From assembly GCF_026627925.1 (NCBI RefSeq), contig NZ_JAPNLE010000001.1, forward strand, positions 62,001-126,000: a DNA stretch of 64,000 bases, in the 5' to 3' direction. This DNA is from Cupriavidus sp. D39. GTDB lineage: Bacteria > Pseudomonadota > Gammaproteobacteria > Burkholderiales > Burkholderiaceae. Shown piece by piece: positions 52,923-62,783 of this stretch; the stretch's first letter is position 1; every line of letters begins with the position of its first letter. A model generated the notes under the pieces. That model made no database searches and was not told where the DNA came from. It was given only the letters and a program-made list of their open reading frames with translations. Made by a program: the position numbers and the translations under genes.

Positions 52923-54476
52923 CTAATGGTAGTAGTCAGGGCCACGCACGTTGTCATGCATGGGGGAATGCCACTCGCACTGCGATCCCGGCAGAGTGGC
53001 TTGCCGGTCCAGATGGTTTTCGAGGATGGAGATCACCGACTTGCGAGTGAGGGAACCGATGGCGACGGCTCGAGCGCAGGCAGCCTCCAACCGGTCCTTA
53101 CCGTATTTCTTGGCGAGGCTGAGCAGGCCCAGACAGGCGCGGTAGCCCATTTCGGGGTGACTTCTGCTGGTGAGTTGATATTCGACGATGACAGCGACAC
53201 TCGGGCCAATCGAAGCCGCCCAGTTGAGCAGCCGGCCCGGCGTCCATTCGAGGTGGGCGCGGTGCGCTGCGGGCATGTGGTCCTTAACCGTGCTGTGGCT
53301 ACCCTTGCGGGTATTGCGCGCGTGCAGCGCCACGCGCTTGCCGCCGGACAGGATCTCGATGGTGTGGCGCGTTATGCGAGCCTCCACGGCCTTGCGAACC
53401 AGGGCATGTGGCACGCTGTAGTAGTGGCCGTCGATCTCGATGTGATAGTCGATGTTGACCCGGCACTGCTTGAACGTCGCCACCTCATAGCGTCGCTGCG
53501 GCAGCGGGCGCAGCACCGGGCGGTCCAGCCGCTCGAACCATTCCCGTCGCGTGCCAGGCAACTTCTTGAAGGGGCGGCTGTTCAGGTCGGCGACGAGCTT
53601 CTTGATGGCCTTATTGAGCTCGGCCAAGCTGTAGAAGCGGTGGTTGCGCAGCCGTGCCAGAATCCAACGCTCGACGATCAACACGCCGGTTTCGACCTTG
53701 GCCTTGTCCTGGGGCTTACGTGGCCGCGCCGGCAGCATGGCCGTGCTGTAGTGATGAACGAAGTCCTCGGCGGTTCGGGATAGCACAGGCTCGTATCGGT
53801 CCGGCCGAGCGACCAGCGCTCGCGGATTGTCCGGCACCAGCAATTCCGGCACGCCGCCGATGAACTCCATCGCGCAAACCATGCCTCCGATCCAGTCGGC
53901 AGTAGTCTGACCGCGGGTGGCGCACGCGTAGGTGTAGTTCGACGCGCCCAGCACGGCGACGAAGATACTGGCCTCGAAGGCCGTGCCGCCTTCCGGATTG
54001 AGAACCGGAACCATCGGGCCAGCGAAGTCCGCGAACAGCTTCTCGCCGGCATTGTGATGCTGGCGCATGGATCGCTTGAGCATCGCCGCCCAGTCCCGGT
54101 AGCGACAGCAGAACTGTGTGTACTGGTAGATTGGGACACCTGAATTCGCTTCCAGGTATTCCTCCCACAGCAACTGCAATGTCACGCCCTTGCGGCGCAA
54201 CTCGCGATGCAGGTAGGCGAAGTCCGGTGTCACTCGACCGCCCGCGCTGTTGGCCGGCTTCTGCGCGCCAAACAGCCGCTGCTCCAGCGCATCCTCGTCA
54301 AGACTGTCTGCCAGCGGCCAATCCAGTCCCGACGCCTTCGCCATCGCCGCGTACTGCGAGACAGCGCCAACACTCACACCCGTAGCCCTGGCAATCTGCC
54401 GGTGCGACAGGCCACACGCCCACTTCAGGCGAAGCACTTCCTTGATCTTGCGCATGGTCATCCGGTTGGCCGGCAT
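52923..54476 (-). CDS. istA: IS21 transposase IstA
   Basis: 517 residues from ATG 54476 (AAGGA upstream). N-terminal HTH ([24 protein letters not shown]), then the DDE integrase core ([14 protein letters not shown], then [15 protein letters not shown], then [15 protein letters not shown]), and the C-terminal Mu-type region with [19 protein letters not shown]. Intact, ends 8 bases before istB. Confidence 0.95.
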   Translation of the reverse strand: MPANRMTMRKIKEVLRLKWACGLSHRQIARATGVSVGAVSQYAAMAKASGLDWPLADSLDEDALEQRLFGAQKPANSAGGRVTPDFAYLHRELRRKGVTLQLLWEEYLEANSGVPIYQYTQFCCRYRDWAAMLKRSMRQHHNAGEKLFADFAGPMVPVLNPEGGTAFEASIFVAVLGASNYTYACATRGQTTADWIGGMVCAMEFIGGVPELLVPDNPRALVARPDRYEPVLSRTAEDFVHHYSTAMLPARPRKPQDKAKVETGVLIVERWILARLRNHRFYSLAELNKAIKKLVADLNSRPFKKLPGTRREWFERLDRPVLRPLPQRRYEVATFKQCRVNIDYHIEIDGHYYSVPHALVRKAVEARITRHTIEILSGGKRVALHARNTRKGSHSTVKDHMPAAHRAHLEWTPGRLLNWAASIGPSVAVIVEYQLTSRSHPEMGYRACLGLLSLAKKYGKDRLEAACARAVAIGSLTRKSVISILENHLDRQATLPGSQCEWHSPMHDNVRGPDYYH

Positions 54477-54739
54477 CAGCTTGCTTCCTTGCAAAAAGGA
54501 AACAGCGTATCGCCGGCGATCTAGCCCATGCGCAGTACCACCCCCAGCCCTTGCCCGGCGCCATTTCGGCGCATGATCAGCGATTTCGGCAACGTGATCA
54601 CTCGTTTCGGGATCGTGATCACCGATTTCGGCGTCACCGCCAAAGTGATCACGTTCAGCCGAAACCGGCGATCACCTTCCGGCCGAAACAGGTGATCACG
54701 TTGCGCCGAAATCGCTGATCACGGGCCCCGAAATACGCA

Positions 54740-55018
54740 CACAACCTCCTGTGCGAGCGCCACATTGAACGTGAACTCTCCCCTCCCGCTCGCAGATATC
54801 GCGCCAGGGCGAGCATGCGAATGGCCCACATCCACTGCGATCGTGTTGCCCGTCGCCATTGGCGACAGGCTGAACAGCGTGGCCGCGGCCACTACAGACA
54901 CACTCTGCAAACGAATCTCCGAAACGGTCTGTGACCTGCATGCTCCACGAGCTGACCCAGTAACGAGCCCAACGAGGTCATCCGCAACGTTGAAATAGAA
55001 TGCCATTCGCCCAATCAA
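54740..55018 (-). pseudogene. N-acetylmuramoyl-L-alanine amidase, N-terminal part
   Basis: Hydrophobic segment (VSVVAAATLFSLSPMATG) that looks like a signal sequence, then NTIAVDVGHSHARPGAISASGRGEFTFNVALAQEVV with the first zinc ligand (DVGHSH). The frame enters the IS21 end. Its start overlaps the 3' end of the upstream gene (54978). Confidence 0.75.
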
Positions 55019-55943
55019 GTGCCCGTGTTAGCAGGGTGCGCCGCGTGCGACTCGCGCGCACTCGTGGCTCGATTCGCGGGGCGATTCGCCGTCTCGCCGA
55101 TTGGTCTTTTGCATGATCCTCCCAGGCTTTCAGTATCTCGTCCGTGTGCGCGGCCTCTGACGCTTTGGCGACGTAACTCTGCGGGAGCCCTGAAATGCAA
55201 AGACTACTGGTAGGAAAGTTCATCAATCCTGTGCGGTTCCGATTGAGACAAAGCCATTCATCCGATTCGAGCGGACCGCAGCCGCCTCCCGGAGAAGCCA
55301 AAAGATTTGAGACCAGGATCACGTCTGATATCGCCCAAGTTCGCGAAATGTGCAAGCAACCATAGCGCCCGGTAACATAGCGCGACCACCCGCTCACAAT
55401 GTCGACATCAAACTCTACGCTATCTCGGCCCGCGGCCTTTGCCGCGACAGCCAACATCGGCGCGTGGTGAACTTCGTCCACCTCACGCGCCGCGAACGTA
55501 TAGTTTGCCGGCCCCTCGTTGAAGGCGCCGATAGCCCGCTTCAACGGGATGCAATCGCCAAAAGTCGCTCGTAGAATTTCCTGCGTTCTAGAATGAAGGT
55601 CCATTAGTTCGAGTTCGAGTTGGCACCACTCCGTTTCCGCGATGCTATCGAGATAGCGAACAGCGTCATCGAACCAAGCGCCGATGCCATCGACCGACCG
55701 GTCCGGTCTAGTCGGATACCGTGTCACCTTGAAAGCCCTGGAGGTGAGATATGTGAAAGCTATGCCTCCAGGGCTTAACCTATCCCGCCATACGTCCTCG
55801 AGGATTTCGTACATCTTGGGTGATACTCTGAGCTCTCTCCGCGCGTCGAGCGCTGGGGCCGTTGCGTTCAAGAACTGACTCCTAGTTTCGCTGGTCGGCG
55901 AAACGACTTCAGCAACCAAAGACTGCTCAGCGGGTAATGTCAT
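54978..55943 (-). CDS. Hypothetical protein upstream of the amidase
   Basis: 321 residues. Features: FNEGPANYTFAAREVDEVHHAPMLAVAAKAAGRDSVEFDVDIVSGWSRYVTGRYGCLHISRTWAISDVILVSNLLASPGGGCG. Loosely similar in layout to the protein at 59359-60387 (an EVDIT/FDVDI strand, then a long helical part). C-terminus basic. Family unknown. Operon with the amidase by overlap. Confidence 0.55.
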   Translation of the reverse strand: MTLPAEQSLVAEVVSPTSETRSQFLNATAPALDARRELRVSPKMYEILEDVWRDRLSPGGIAFTYLTSRAFKVTRYPTRPDRSVDGIGAWFDDAVRYLDSIAETEWCQLELELMDLHSRTQEILRATFGDCIPLKRAIGAFNEGPANYTFAAREVDEVHHAPMLAVAAKAAGRDSVEFDVDIVSGWSRYVTGRYGCLHISRTWAISDVILVSNLLASPGGGCGPLESDEWLCLNRNRTGLMNFPTSSLCISGLPQSYVAKASEAAHTDEILKAWEDHAKDQSARRRIAPRIEPRVRASRTRRTLLTRALDWANGILFQRCG

Positions 55944-56102
55944 TGTGCGTCAAATTTTCCACAGTCAAGGGGCCGAGATTCACCACGATTCCAGCGAATC
56001 TAATATCGGCCTCTTGCGTCAAATCCTTAGCCCTAGTCGGTCGATTAACGCTGCACGCACAGCCAAGAATAATGTACGATCACCTACTTTCGGAGGAAGA
56101 AA

Positions 56103-56417
56103 ATGGCAACATACAAGCAGCTTTTGGCAGAGCGGGAAAAGATCGAGGCGCAGATTGTCGAAGTCCGCGCAGCGGAGATCGCTGGCGTGATTGAGCAGAT
56201 CCGCGCTCTGATGGGCGAGTACGAGCTCACGGTAGAGGACTTGGCACCCAAGCGCGGCCGCGGCAGGCCCGCTGCGGGTGGAAAGGTGGCGGCACCCCGC
56301 TCCGAAGTACCGCCAAAATATCTGGACCCGAAGACTGGCGCAACGTGGTCTGGCCGTGGCCGCGCCCCGGCCTGGCTGGGCAAAAATCGAGATCGTTTTC
56401 TGATCGCCGAGGCCTAA
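56103..56417 (+). CDS. H-NS-family nucleoid protein
   Basis: 104 residues, with GGAGG before the ATG. Coiled-coil oligomerisation part (LLAEREKIEAQIVEVRAAEIAGVIEQIRALMGEY), a basic linker (KRGRGRPAAGG) and the C-terminal DNA-binding motif KYLDPKTGATWSGRGRAPAWL. H-NS proteins silence AT-rich acquired DNA; plasmid copies are common. Confidence 0.93.
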   Translation: MATYKQLLAEREKIEAQIVEVRAAEIAGVIEQIRALMGEYELTVEDLAPKRGRGRPAAGGKVAAPRSEVPPKYLDPKTGATWSGRGRAPAWLGKNRDRFLIAEA

Positions 56418-56422
56418 GCGCA

Positions 56423-56456
56423 CTCCCCTGTTCGGCGCGGCGCCGAAACGGGGGAG
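56423..56456 (+). terminator. Hairpin after the H-NS gene
   Basis: CTCCCC...GTTCGGC...GCCGAAAC...GGGGAG: a long interrupted stem 6 bases after the stop codon. GC-rich, without a T tract. Confidence 0.5.
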
Positions 56457-56527
56457 CGGGTGGCCTTGGTGACGCCTTGCCTGTTTCACCGCCGAGCGCA
56501 AGGTGCGCGGACAGGTTATACGGGGCC

Positions 56528-57193
56528 TTAATTGGTTCCCTGCGCTTTCCAACCGTCGGCGGTCCGATTGAGACTCACAAAGTCCCGCTTCTTTCCCGCA
56601 CCATCCATAGCGATCTTGATTCCGCCGAATGCGGCCTGAAGCTTGGCATCACTAGCCCAGGCTGCAGATTGAGCAAGCTTGTAGGTGTAAGTTGCAACAA
56701 CGACGTTGAAGTCGGTGTCGCGATGAGGCCCCTCCCATCCATCAATTTTGTCAAGGACCCGCTTGCTCCAACATAGGTCGGTGAGCGTTCTTGTCTGTGG
56801 GCCGCCATCTGGATTGAAGGATGCGATCTCCCACGAGCGAATATAGGGCTTCGCTGCGTCCGACAGCGTATATCGCCGGACCTTGGAACGTCGCACGGCG
56901 CCGCCCCAGCCCTCGCGCGCCGCGTCAGTGTCTACGGCCGATACGAGGCCGAGAGACTCCAAGGCTTGCATCTTCGCCGCAGGCCCGGCACCTGGTGTCC
57001 TGTTAGCTAGGTCCGTGTCGCCCGGACTCACATCTACGGGCCATGCTGTGACGCCTAGACATAGGTTGCCAGTTTGATCAAGGTACTTGGTGACGGCGGC
57101 TCCGAGGGCGTCTACGTCGACATCCGTCTTACTGCCGCAACCGGCAAGTGCCGTTGCACCAACTAGGGCGCAGAGCAAAATTTGGTTTCGCAT
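56528..57193 (-). CDS. Lipoprotein, hypothetical
   Basis: 221 residues. MRNQILLCALVGATALAGCGS has a lipobox (LAGC). The mature domain has paired repeats of a pattern (VDVDALGAAVTKYLDQTGNLCLG... and RYTLSDAAKPYIRSW) and ends KRDFVSLNRTADGWKAQ. This looks like the periplasmic DUF-type lipoproteins common in Burkholderiales. Function unknown. Confidence 0.65.
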   Translation of the reverse strand: MRNQILLCALVGATALAGCGSKTDVDVDALGAAVTKYLDQTGNLCLGVTAWPVDVSPGDTDLANRTPGAGPAAKMQALESLGLVSAVDTDAAREGWGGAVRRSKVRRYTLSDAAKPYIRSWEIASFNPDGGPQTRTLTDLCWSKRVLDKIDGWEGPHRDTDFNVVVATYTYKLAQSAAWASDAKLQAAFGGIKIAMDGAGKKRDFVSLNRTADGWKAQGTN

Positions 57194-57743
57194 CGATCTT
57201 TGCTGTGATTGATTGGCTTTCGATTACTCGCAACGGGCCGACATAGTTGCAAGCGATTTGGTCGATTCTACCTGCCGGCTAGCGGTGTCAATAGATCCGA
57301 TATGCCGACATCAAATCAACAATCTCTTATGCGGCCTTGCGATGTTCGTAGCAGGGACTTCGGCGATCATCCGGAACGGAGTACTGCCGTGATTTATTCG
57401 TCGGATCGGGATTAAGCCATGCAGAAAGGTTCTCCTCCTTCACCGGAACGAAGCAGCGGTCATGCCCCGCGGCAGTAACCTCAGCCGGAGGCCCGCCTGT
57501 GATTGCGGCGAAGGACCGTAGATCCTGCTGTCGAACACCGGCCTCCGGCCGTACCCGCGCTAGATCAAGAGCTTGCGCGCCGGACGCTCAGCCACATTTG
57601 AATCGCGTGCGCATTCATCTCTGGACTCCTACGGTCTGCGTTCATTCAAGTCGGAACTTTTCAGTACGCATACGCGTGATGGGGCGCCTGCGGCGCCGTC
57701 GAGGAACGACGCCCGCAGAGGGCAGCCGACTTGGCTCGCGCGG
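57194..57743. other. Intergenic, no gene seen
   Basis: About 550 bases between two minus-strand genes. The short frames present are arginine- and serine-rich and lack ribosome sites. No repeat or RNA gene is seen. Confidence 0.4.
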
Positions 57744-58442
57744 TCAGCCGAGGTTCCATGAGCCGCCTCGGTATTGGTAGCTGCCGTTGAGGATGCCAGC
57801 CAGCCACGCTTGCACCGTCGCAGTCTTGAGCCCGCCGAACATGACTGGCTGCGCGCCCTCGGGGTACAGCATCGCCACCGGCAGCTCTGGCAGCATGCCG
57901 GTACCAATGCCGCCATGCGGGAATACGTTGCCGAAGTCGCGCTTCAAGAGCAGGCGCGAGGTGGCCTTGCCCAAGGTCAGGAAGGTCTCGTTGCGGACCA
58001 GCCAATAGCACTCGACGGCCGAGGCAGTGTACCGCTCCTGGCGGCGCGTGAAGTCGCGCAGGTGCTGGTAGGAGCGTTGCAGTTCGATCACGATGGTGCG
58101 ACCGGGGACCGAGAAAAGAACATCGGCCTCCCACTTGTCGCCCCTCGGTGATCTTCCCGGCACCTCGTCGCGGCCCTCTATGCCCATGCCGTCCAAGGCG
58201 GCCAGCACTGCCGCCTTGCCGGCTCTGTGCCATCTCGTCTCGGGCGCTGTGGAGCACTCGTCCGACAGGTGCGCGAAGAAAGGCAGGCCGTTGATGCTGG
58301 TCTTGAGCACCGCCGGCGCCTTGCAGCATGGCATCACGAAGTCGCCGAGCTGCGCTGCCCGCTTTAACGCCTCCCACTCAGCACTGGGGATGGTGGCCAC
58401 GTCCACCGGACGGCCGTCGCGGGTCCACGCTGATTGCGTCAT
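57744..58442 (-). CDS. CoiA-like nuclease-family protein
   Basis: 232 residues. The N-terminal CCKAPAVLKTSINGLPFFAHLSD is a zinc-ribbon-like lead; the core DKWEADVLFSVPGRTIVIELQRSYQHLRDFTRRQERYTASAVECYWLVR is the competence CoiA-like pattern with a PD-(D/E)XK nuclease site (D...E-x-Q). CoiA-like proteins are found on mobile elements; a role in DNA uptake or repair is possible, not shown. Confidence 0.75.
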   Translation of the reverse strand: MTQSAWTRDGRPVDVATIPSAEWEALKRAAQLGDFVMPCCKAPAVLKTSINGLPFFAHLSDECSTAPETRWHRAGKAAVLAALDGMGIEGRDEVPGRSPRGDKWEADVLFSVPGRTIVIELQRSYQHLRDFTRRQERYTASAVECYWLVRNETFLTLGKATSRLLLKRDFGNVFPHGGIGTGMLPELPVAMLYPEGAQPVMFGGLKTATVQAWLAGILNGSYQYRGGSWNLG

Positions 58443-58652
58443 ATCAATAAATAGGCAGATGATTCAGGCACGAGTTCAGTAGCGTAGAAGGACAGTTCAA
58501 AGTTGAGCGAATCTCGACAGCAGGCTCAGCCCGCTCTTTCCAATCCGTCTTATCCCAACTGCGCTCACTCATCGGTCTTGCCCTCTTTCCGGCTGCCGGC
58601 CCGGTGCGGGGCCGGGTGCGCTAGGTACCCTAAGGGCTTTTTGGTGGCAGGG

Positions 58653-58958
58653 TCAGTCCGAGGCGCGCTCGTAGCCGCGCGCCGTGATGAAATCATGGAT
58701 GGCCACGCTCACATGAGGGGTCATGGCACCAGCAACGGCCAAGCCATGCAGCACGCCGCGGAAATACTCGATGCCGTACCCCTCTCCACTGCCTTCCATG
58801 CGCTCGCGGTAGAGTGAGCGCATGTGAGACTGAAGCATTGCCAGTCCGTCCGTGCCGGCATAGACCATGCCTTCGCGAGCACTCGCTGCTTCGGCCTCGC
58901 GGGGAATCTCATTGGGCGTGCGCAGCTCACGGGGCACCGCGCGTGGAAATCCGGTCAT
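58653..58958 (-). CDS. Hypothetical protein
   Basis: 101 residues from ATG 58958. MTGFPRAVPRELRTPNEIPREAEAASAREGMVYAGTDGLAMLQSHMRSLYRERM then a helical end. No family recognised. Downstream at 58601-58622 lies a GC-rich hairpin (CCCGGTGCGGGGCCGGG). Confidence 0.5.
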   Translation of the reverse strand: MTGFPRAVPRELRTPNEIPREAEAASAREGMVYAGTDGLAMLQSHMRSLYRERMEGSGEGYGIEYFRGVLHGLAVAGAMTPHVSVAIHDFITARGYERASD

Positions 58959-58990
58959 TCTCTCTCCTGTGCCCCAGCGGGGCGTTTTCC

Positions 58991-59291
58991 TCAAGCATAC
59001 CAGTCGAATTTGGCTCGGAGATACCTGACCATCGCGTCATCCAGCTCACGTCCAACCTGACCCATGTGCGCCGCGAAAGCGGTCAGCGTTGGCCGGGCGA
59101 AAGACTCGCTCGTATAGAACTCGGCGCGGGAAATGACGTCCTCGCACGACGCGCAGACCGAATCTCCGCCCTCGAGCACCCAGCCGGTGGCGGTGAGCGA
59201 GGCGCAGCAGGCGCACTTGCGGCGCAGCCCTTCGGCGGCAGCTGCGGCTTACCAGTCCGCGGGCTGCGAATGCGTAGGTCGAATCTGACAT
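58991..59291 (-). pseudogene. Small zinc-binding protein, probably frameshifted
   Basis: MSDSTYAFAARGLVS from ATG 59291, then, in the next frame, AAAAEGLRRKCACCASLTATGWVLEGGDSVCASCEDVISRAEFY to a stop at 58991. CACC and CASC are a likely zinc site. The two parts make sense only if one base is changed near 59250; ot else a short protein starts at GTG 59179. Function unknown. Confidence 0.45.
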
Positions 59292-59358
59292 GTGGCATCG
59301 TGAACCTTGGAGGAGCGAGCGATAAGCCCACGAATATCGTTGCACATCGAAACCGATG

Positions 59359-60387
59359 TCAAGCGAGCATGCGACGGACGGCCGGGACAGCAAGATACCC
59401 TGTATCCCTCGAGGTTTGAGCGGCGACTCTGCTTCTAAGCTGCCTTTGCCGGTTCAAACTCGCCTCCATCCATTGGCGCAACGGTTGCGCACCTTGCTGC
59501 TCGACCAAGCAACAGACCTCGCGGCTGTCCCTTGCGGACGTCGGCACCAACAGCATCGCCGCCCCTTCGGCTAAGCAGCCAGGCAAATCGATGACACCAC
59601 ACTCACCGGCAAGCTGTGCAATCGCAGCCTTCGCGTTTGCGACCGACGATTGTCCGACGAGGTACGGCGCATAACTCTGGAGAAGCCATGCGACGCTTGC
59701 TTCGTTGAGTCCGTGGGCGGTGAGCGGCGCTCGCAATCGGACAGCCGCCCCGATATCGCCGGCGATGTAGGCCGCGGCCGCGAAGTGGTGCGAGCCGCCG
59801 TCGTTGGCGAGGAACAGGCGCGCGTCCCACAAGCGAAGACTGAAAGAATCTGACCGCCGCTCGCCGATGATACGGATCTCGCCATGCTTCAGCATCTTCG
59901 CGAGGCCGGCCGGGTCGACCGCCGTGCCCAAATAGTCGGCGAAATCCTGGCCGAACGCCCGGACGGATTCAAAATAGCGGTCTGACGACTTGCTGGCGCT
60001 GATCCCCTCGATCTCGGTGATATCGACCTCTATCTCAGTGCTGCCAAACGAGCGCGTTAGCGGGCCGTGGGGGCTCGCGATTGAGGTCGGCCGGAACCGG
60101 TTGGTGCCAGTGTGATACCTGAGCACGTCGATGCTGCACAGGTCAATTGCGTCGAGCCTTGCTACCGACTCAAAGAATATCCCCTCACCCCGTACGAACC
60201 GCGAGCGCGGCGTTGGTGCCATGCCTTCGGTTGTCAGAGTGCGCCAAGCCACCGCCCGGCGAGATGCCCAGAGAGGTGGCTTGCTTAGCCAACGGCGCCA
60301 CCACGACCACTGGATCGAGCGCGTTACCCATTCCGGAAGCGATGAAATATCCCTCGCTTCGCCTGTGCTCCTGTCGGACTGCGTCAT
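59359..60387 (-). CDS. Hypothetical protein (possibly DUF6685-type)
   Basis: 342 residues. STEIEVDITEIEGISASKSSDRYFESVRAFGQDFADYLGTAVDPAGLAKMLKHGEIRI and LFLANDGGSHHFAAAAYIAGDIG are distinctive. I recall them as DUF6685-like, but I am not certain. The C-terminus shows LLVPTSARDSREVCCLVEQQGAQPL. Upstream of it, a small exported protein is read in the same direction. Confidence 0.6.
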   Translation of the reverse strand: MTQSDRSTGEARDISSLPEWVTRSIQWSWWRRWLSKPPLWASRRAVAWRTLTTEGMAPTPRSRFVRGEGIFFESVARLDAIDLCSIDVLRYHTGTNRFRPTSIASPHGPLTRSFGSTEIEVDITEIEGISASKSSDRYFESVRAFGQDFADYLGTAVDPAGLAKMLKHGEIRIIGERRSDSFSLRLWDARLFLANDGGSHHFAAAAYIAGDIGAAVRLRAPLTAHGLNEASVAWLLQSYAPYLVGQSSVANAKAAIAQLAGECGVIDLPGCLAEGAAMLLVPTSARDSREVCCLVEQQGAQPLRQWMEASLNRQRQLRSRVAAQTSRDTGYLAVPAVRRMLA

Positions 60388-60414
60388 ATGTTCCTCGCCA
60401 CATGGGCCTCACCG

Positions 60415-60660
60415 TCAAAGCGTCGGCACACCACCGTCGGAATCGACCAGGCCAAGAATGACGCAGCGCTTGTCGAAGGCCGGCTTCGCCGCTGCGCTGA
60501 AGGTGATGGTCTGCGGCACGTTGTCCTCTAGCTCGACGGTCTTCACCCCCGAAACAAAACTGGGCGAATCGACTTTCACTTCGACCTGGGTTGTTGCCGC
60601 GAGGGCGATAGACGATGCTGCCAGCATTGAAAGCGCGCAGAGTGCTACCGTGTTCTTCAT
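60415..60660 (-). CDS. Small periplasmic protein
   Basis: 81 residues. MKNTVALCALSMLAASSIALA is a clear signal peptide with an ALA cleavage site; the mature part has strands (TTQVEVKVDSPSFVSGVKTVELEDNVPQTITF). It lies 27 bases upstream of the gene at 59359-60387. Function unknown. Confidence 0.65.
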   Translation of the reverse strand: MKNTVALCALSMLAASSIALAATTQVEVKVDSPSFVSGVKTVELEDNVPQTITFSAAAKPAFDKRCVILGLVDSDGGVPTL

Positions 60661-61005
60661 AAATGTCCCTTGATAGCGGAGCCCTCAATAGGAGCTACCC
60701 ACATGGCTATCGGCTGAAAGATGCGCGCATTGAAGGCTGACGCCGAGCCGAGCGGCCTAGCCAGGCCGCACAGATAGTCTGGATTGGACCTGCGTGGGAT
60801 TCGACAGGGAAAAACTACGACTTCCGGGGCTTATTCGGATCTGATTTGAATAGGCAGCCTTCGGTTCGTTCGAGGAGCGTTCGTCAACCGGGCCGCCCCT
60901 GACCTGTCAGTGTGAGGCTGGGGTGACGTGGTTCACACCAACGCCGATGTTTGCCACCAGAATTTAGTTCAGTCGCTTGGCTTCCAACCCATTCATCTGT
61001 ACAAG
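60661..61005. other. Intergenic, no gene seen
   Basis: About 345 bases. A short minus-strand extension (VQMNGLEAKRLN) lies after the stop of the small frame at 61006, as if a longer gene had acquired a stop codon. Otherwise nothing is seen. Confidence 0.35.
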
Positions 61006-61125
61006 TTAGTCGGCAGCCTCAAGTTCGTGCTTCACGACAGTCCAGTGCAGAAGCAGTTCGCGGGACTCGGCCTCATAGCCTTTCAACCCCATGAAGTCGA
61101 CGGCCAATCCGATCAAATGGATCAT
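61006..61125 (-). CDS. Short hypothetical, perhaps a gene remnant
   Basis: 39 codons: MIHLIGLAVDFMGLKGYEAESRELLLHWTVVKHELEAAD. The helical sequence is coherent and in the same frame continues past the stop for 13 codons. May be a small protein or the degraded end of one. Confidence 0.3.
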   Translation of the reverse strand: MIHLIGLAVDFMGLKGYEAESRELLLHWTVVKHELEAAD

Positions 61126-61156
61126 GGCCGCGTTTGCGCTGAGCAGCACAAGCTTC

Positions 61157-62783
61157 CTACTCGCCGCGGCGCGCATCCACGGCAAGCAGATGCCGCACGC
61201 GCGGCGCCTCGGGGCCAACGTGAAACTGCAAGACTTCGCGCTGCACGTCTGCGTCGATACGCATCACGCGTTGGTGTTGGCGCAGATGCTCGGCCCAGGA
61301 TTCCACCATGAACCATTCGGTGATCTGCTCAGGATCTGCCACGTCTTCCGTCACCCCCAGCTATATGCACCGTCGCGCAGACGCTCGCCCGACAGCGCCT
61401 GGACTGCTCGCATGAATGCCGCGCGGTTGCGAGCTTGAATCCGGTAGTCAATCAGGATCAGTACCGGGCCGCGGTCGTGCTCGATAGGCGTTGTTACCAT
61501 CGGCTCCGGCCAATGGTTCGACGGTATAAGGTCCACATCGCCCGCGGGAAGTTTGATCCGGTGAAGGGCAATACCGGAGACGCACAATCCACCGGCTGCG
61601 ATCAGCAATGTTGCCTGGACGCCCAGTGCCTGAGCGACCAGGCCGCATACGATGCTGCCAAGCGCCATTGCCCCGTTGAAGACCATCAGGTAGATGGCAA
61701 GTGCGCGACCGCGGACCCAGTTCGGCAGGATCGCCTGCGCCGCACCGCCAAGCGTTGTCAGGGCAAAGATCCAGGCACCGCCAAGGCATACCAGCAATAG
61801 CAGCGCGAGCCATTTCGACGGCCCGATCGACACGATGGCCATAACGGCGGCCGTGACCAGCGCCGAGAACAGCAACAGCCAGTCCGCATCGAACCGCTGT
61901 CTTAGCCGTGGCATCATCAGCGCGCCGACAATGGCGCCGGCACCAACCGCGCCAAGCAGCACGCCGTAGAAGCCCGCGCCGGCGTGCAATACGCCTTTTG
62001 CAACGAGGGGGAGCAACGCCCAAGTGCTGCTGGCAAACGCGAAATAGCAACCGGAGCGAAAGAGGATCACCTGCAGTTGCCGGTTTGCCCGCGCATATCT
62101 TATGCCTGCGCGAAAAGCGCCCAGGAACCGCTCCTGCAACGGATTCTCGGGGCGCGCGGGGCGGGGCCACCACAGCAGCACGGCGATCACAAAGCCATAG
62201 CTCAACAGGTTGAACCCGTAGGTCAACGCGGCACCGAAGCTGGCGAGAAGCAGCCTCCCGGCCGCCGGGCCAACCGAGCGTGCAATATTGACGCCCAGCG
62301 AGTTGAGGGCCACTGCGCTCCTAAGGTCCCTGAAAGGCACCAGTTCGGGAACGATCGACTGCCACGTCGGCATCATCAGCGCCGCGCCGGCGCCCCCAGA
62401 AACGTCAAGGCGAGCAGCAACTCGATGGTGAGGTTGCCTGTGTAGGCCAGGCCCATCAGCGCAAGACAGACGAACACCAGCGCCAACTGAATCCCGATCA
62501 GATACTTCCGGCGATCCAGGATATCGGATAACACGCCGGCGGGAATGGCCAGCAGGAATACCGGCAGCGTGCCCGCTGCCTGCACCAGCGCGACCGCTGC
62601 GGGCGACGTGGACAGATCGGTAGCCAGCCATGCGCTAGCAACGTCGCGCATGAAGCCACCGGTGTTGCCGATGACCGTCGCTGCCCACAGCGCCGCAAAC
62701 ACCGGCTGGCGGAGGGGCGCAAAGCTGCCGCCTGTGCTGCCCGCCGGTAGTGGGTCGGCCGTGGAACCGACGTTGTCGGTCAT
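61157..62783 (-). pseudogene. MFS exporter (EntS/MFS_3 type), two frameshifts
   Basis: Starts at 62783 (MTDNVGSTADPLPAG), N-terminal membrane half PVFAALWAATVIGNTGGFMRDVASAWLATDL, then a frame break at a run of five G near 62392; goes on as GGAGAALMMPTWQSIVPELVPFRDLRSAVALNSLGVNIARSVGP with about eight more helices. A second break, again at five G (61368), leads to VTEDVADPEQITEWFMVESWAEHLRQHQRV, the soluble end typical of the family. One extra G at each place restores the protein. Its start overlaps the DoxX stop. Confidence 0.75.

Larger units (their letters stand above)
52066..54739 (-). mobile_element. IS21-family insertion sequence
   Basis: Ends TGCGGATTTCGG (52066 inward) and TGCGTATTTCGG (54739 inward on the other strand), each followed by further TTTCGG/GTGATCA repeats, the multiple terminal repeats typical of IS21. 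The 7-bp direct repeat CACAACC flanks it at 52059-52065 and 54740-54746. Carries istA and istB. Inserted in an amidase gene. Confidence 0.93.

Noticed and set aside
60928..61438. Plus-strand frames opposite the MFS gene end
   Set aside because: They mirror the minus-strand coding frame and have no start signals or coherent protein pattern.
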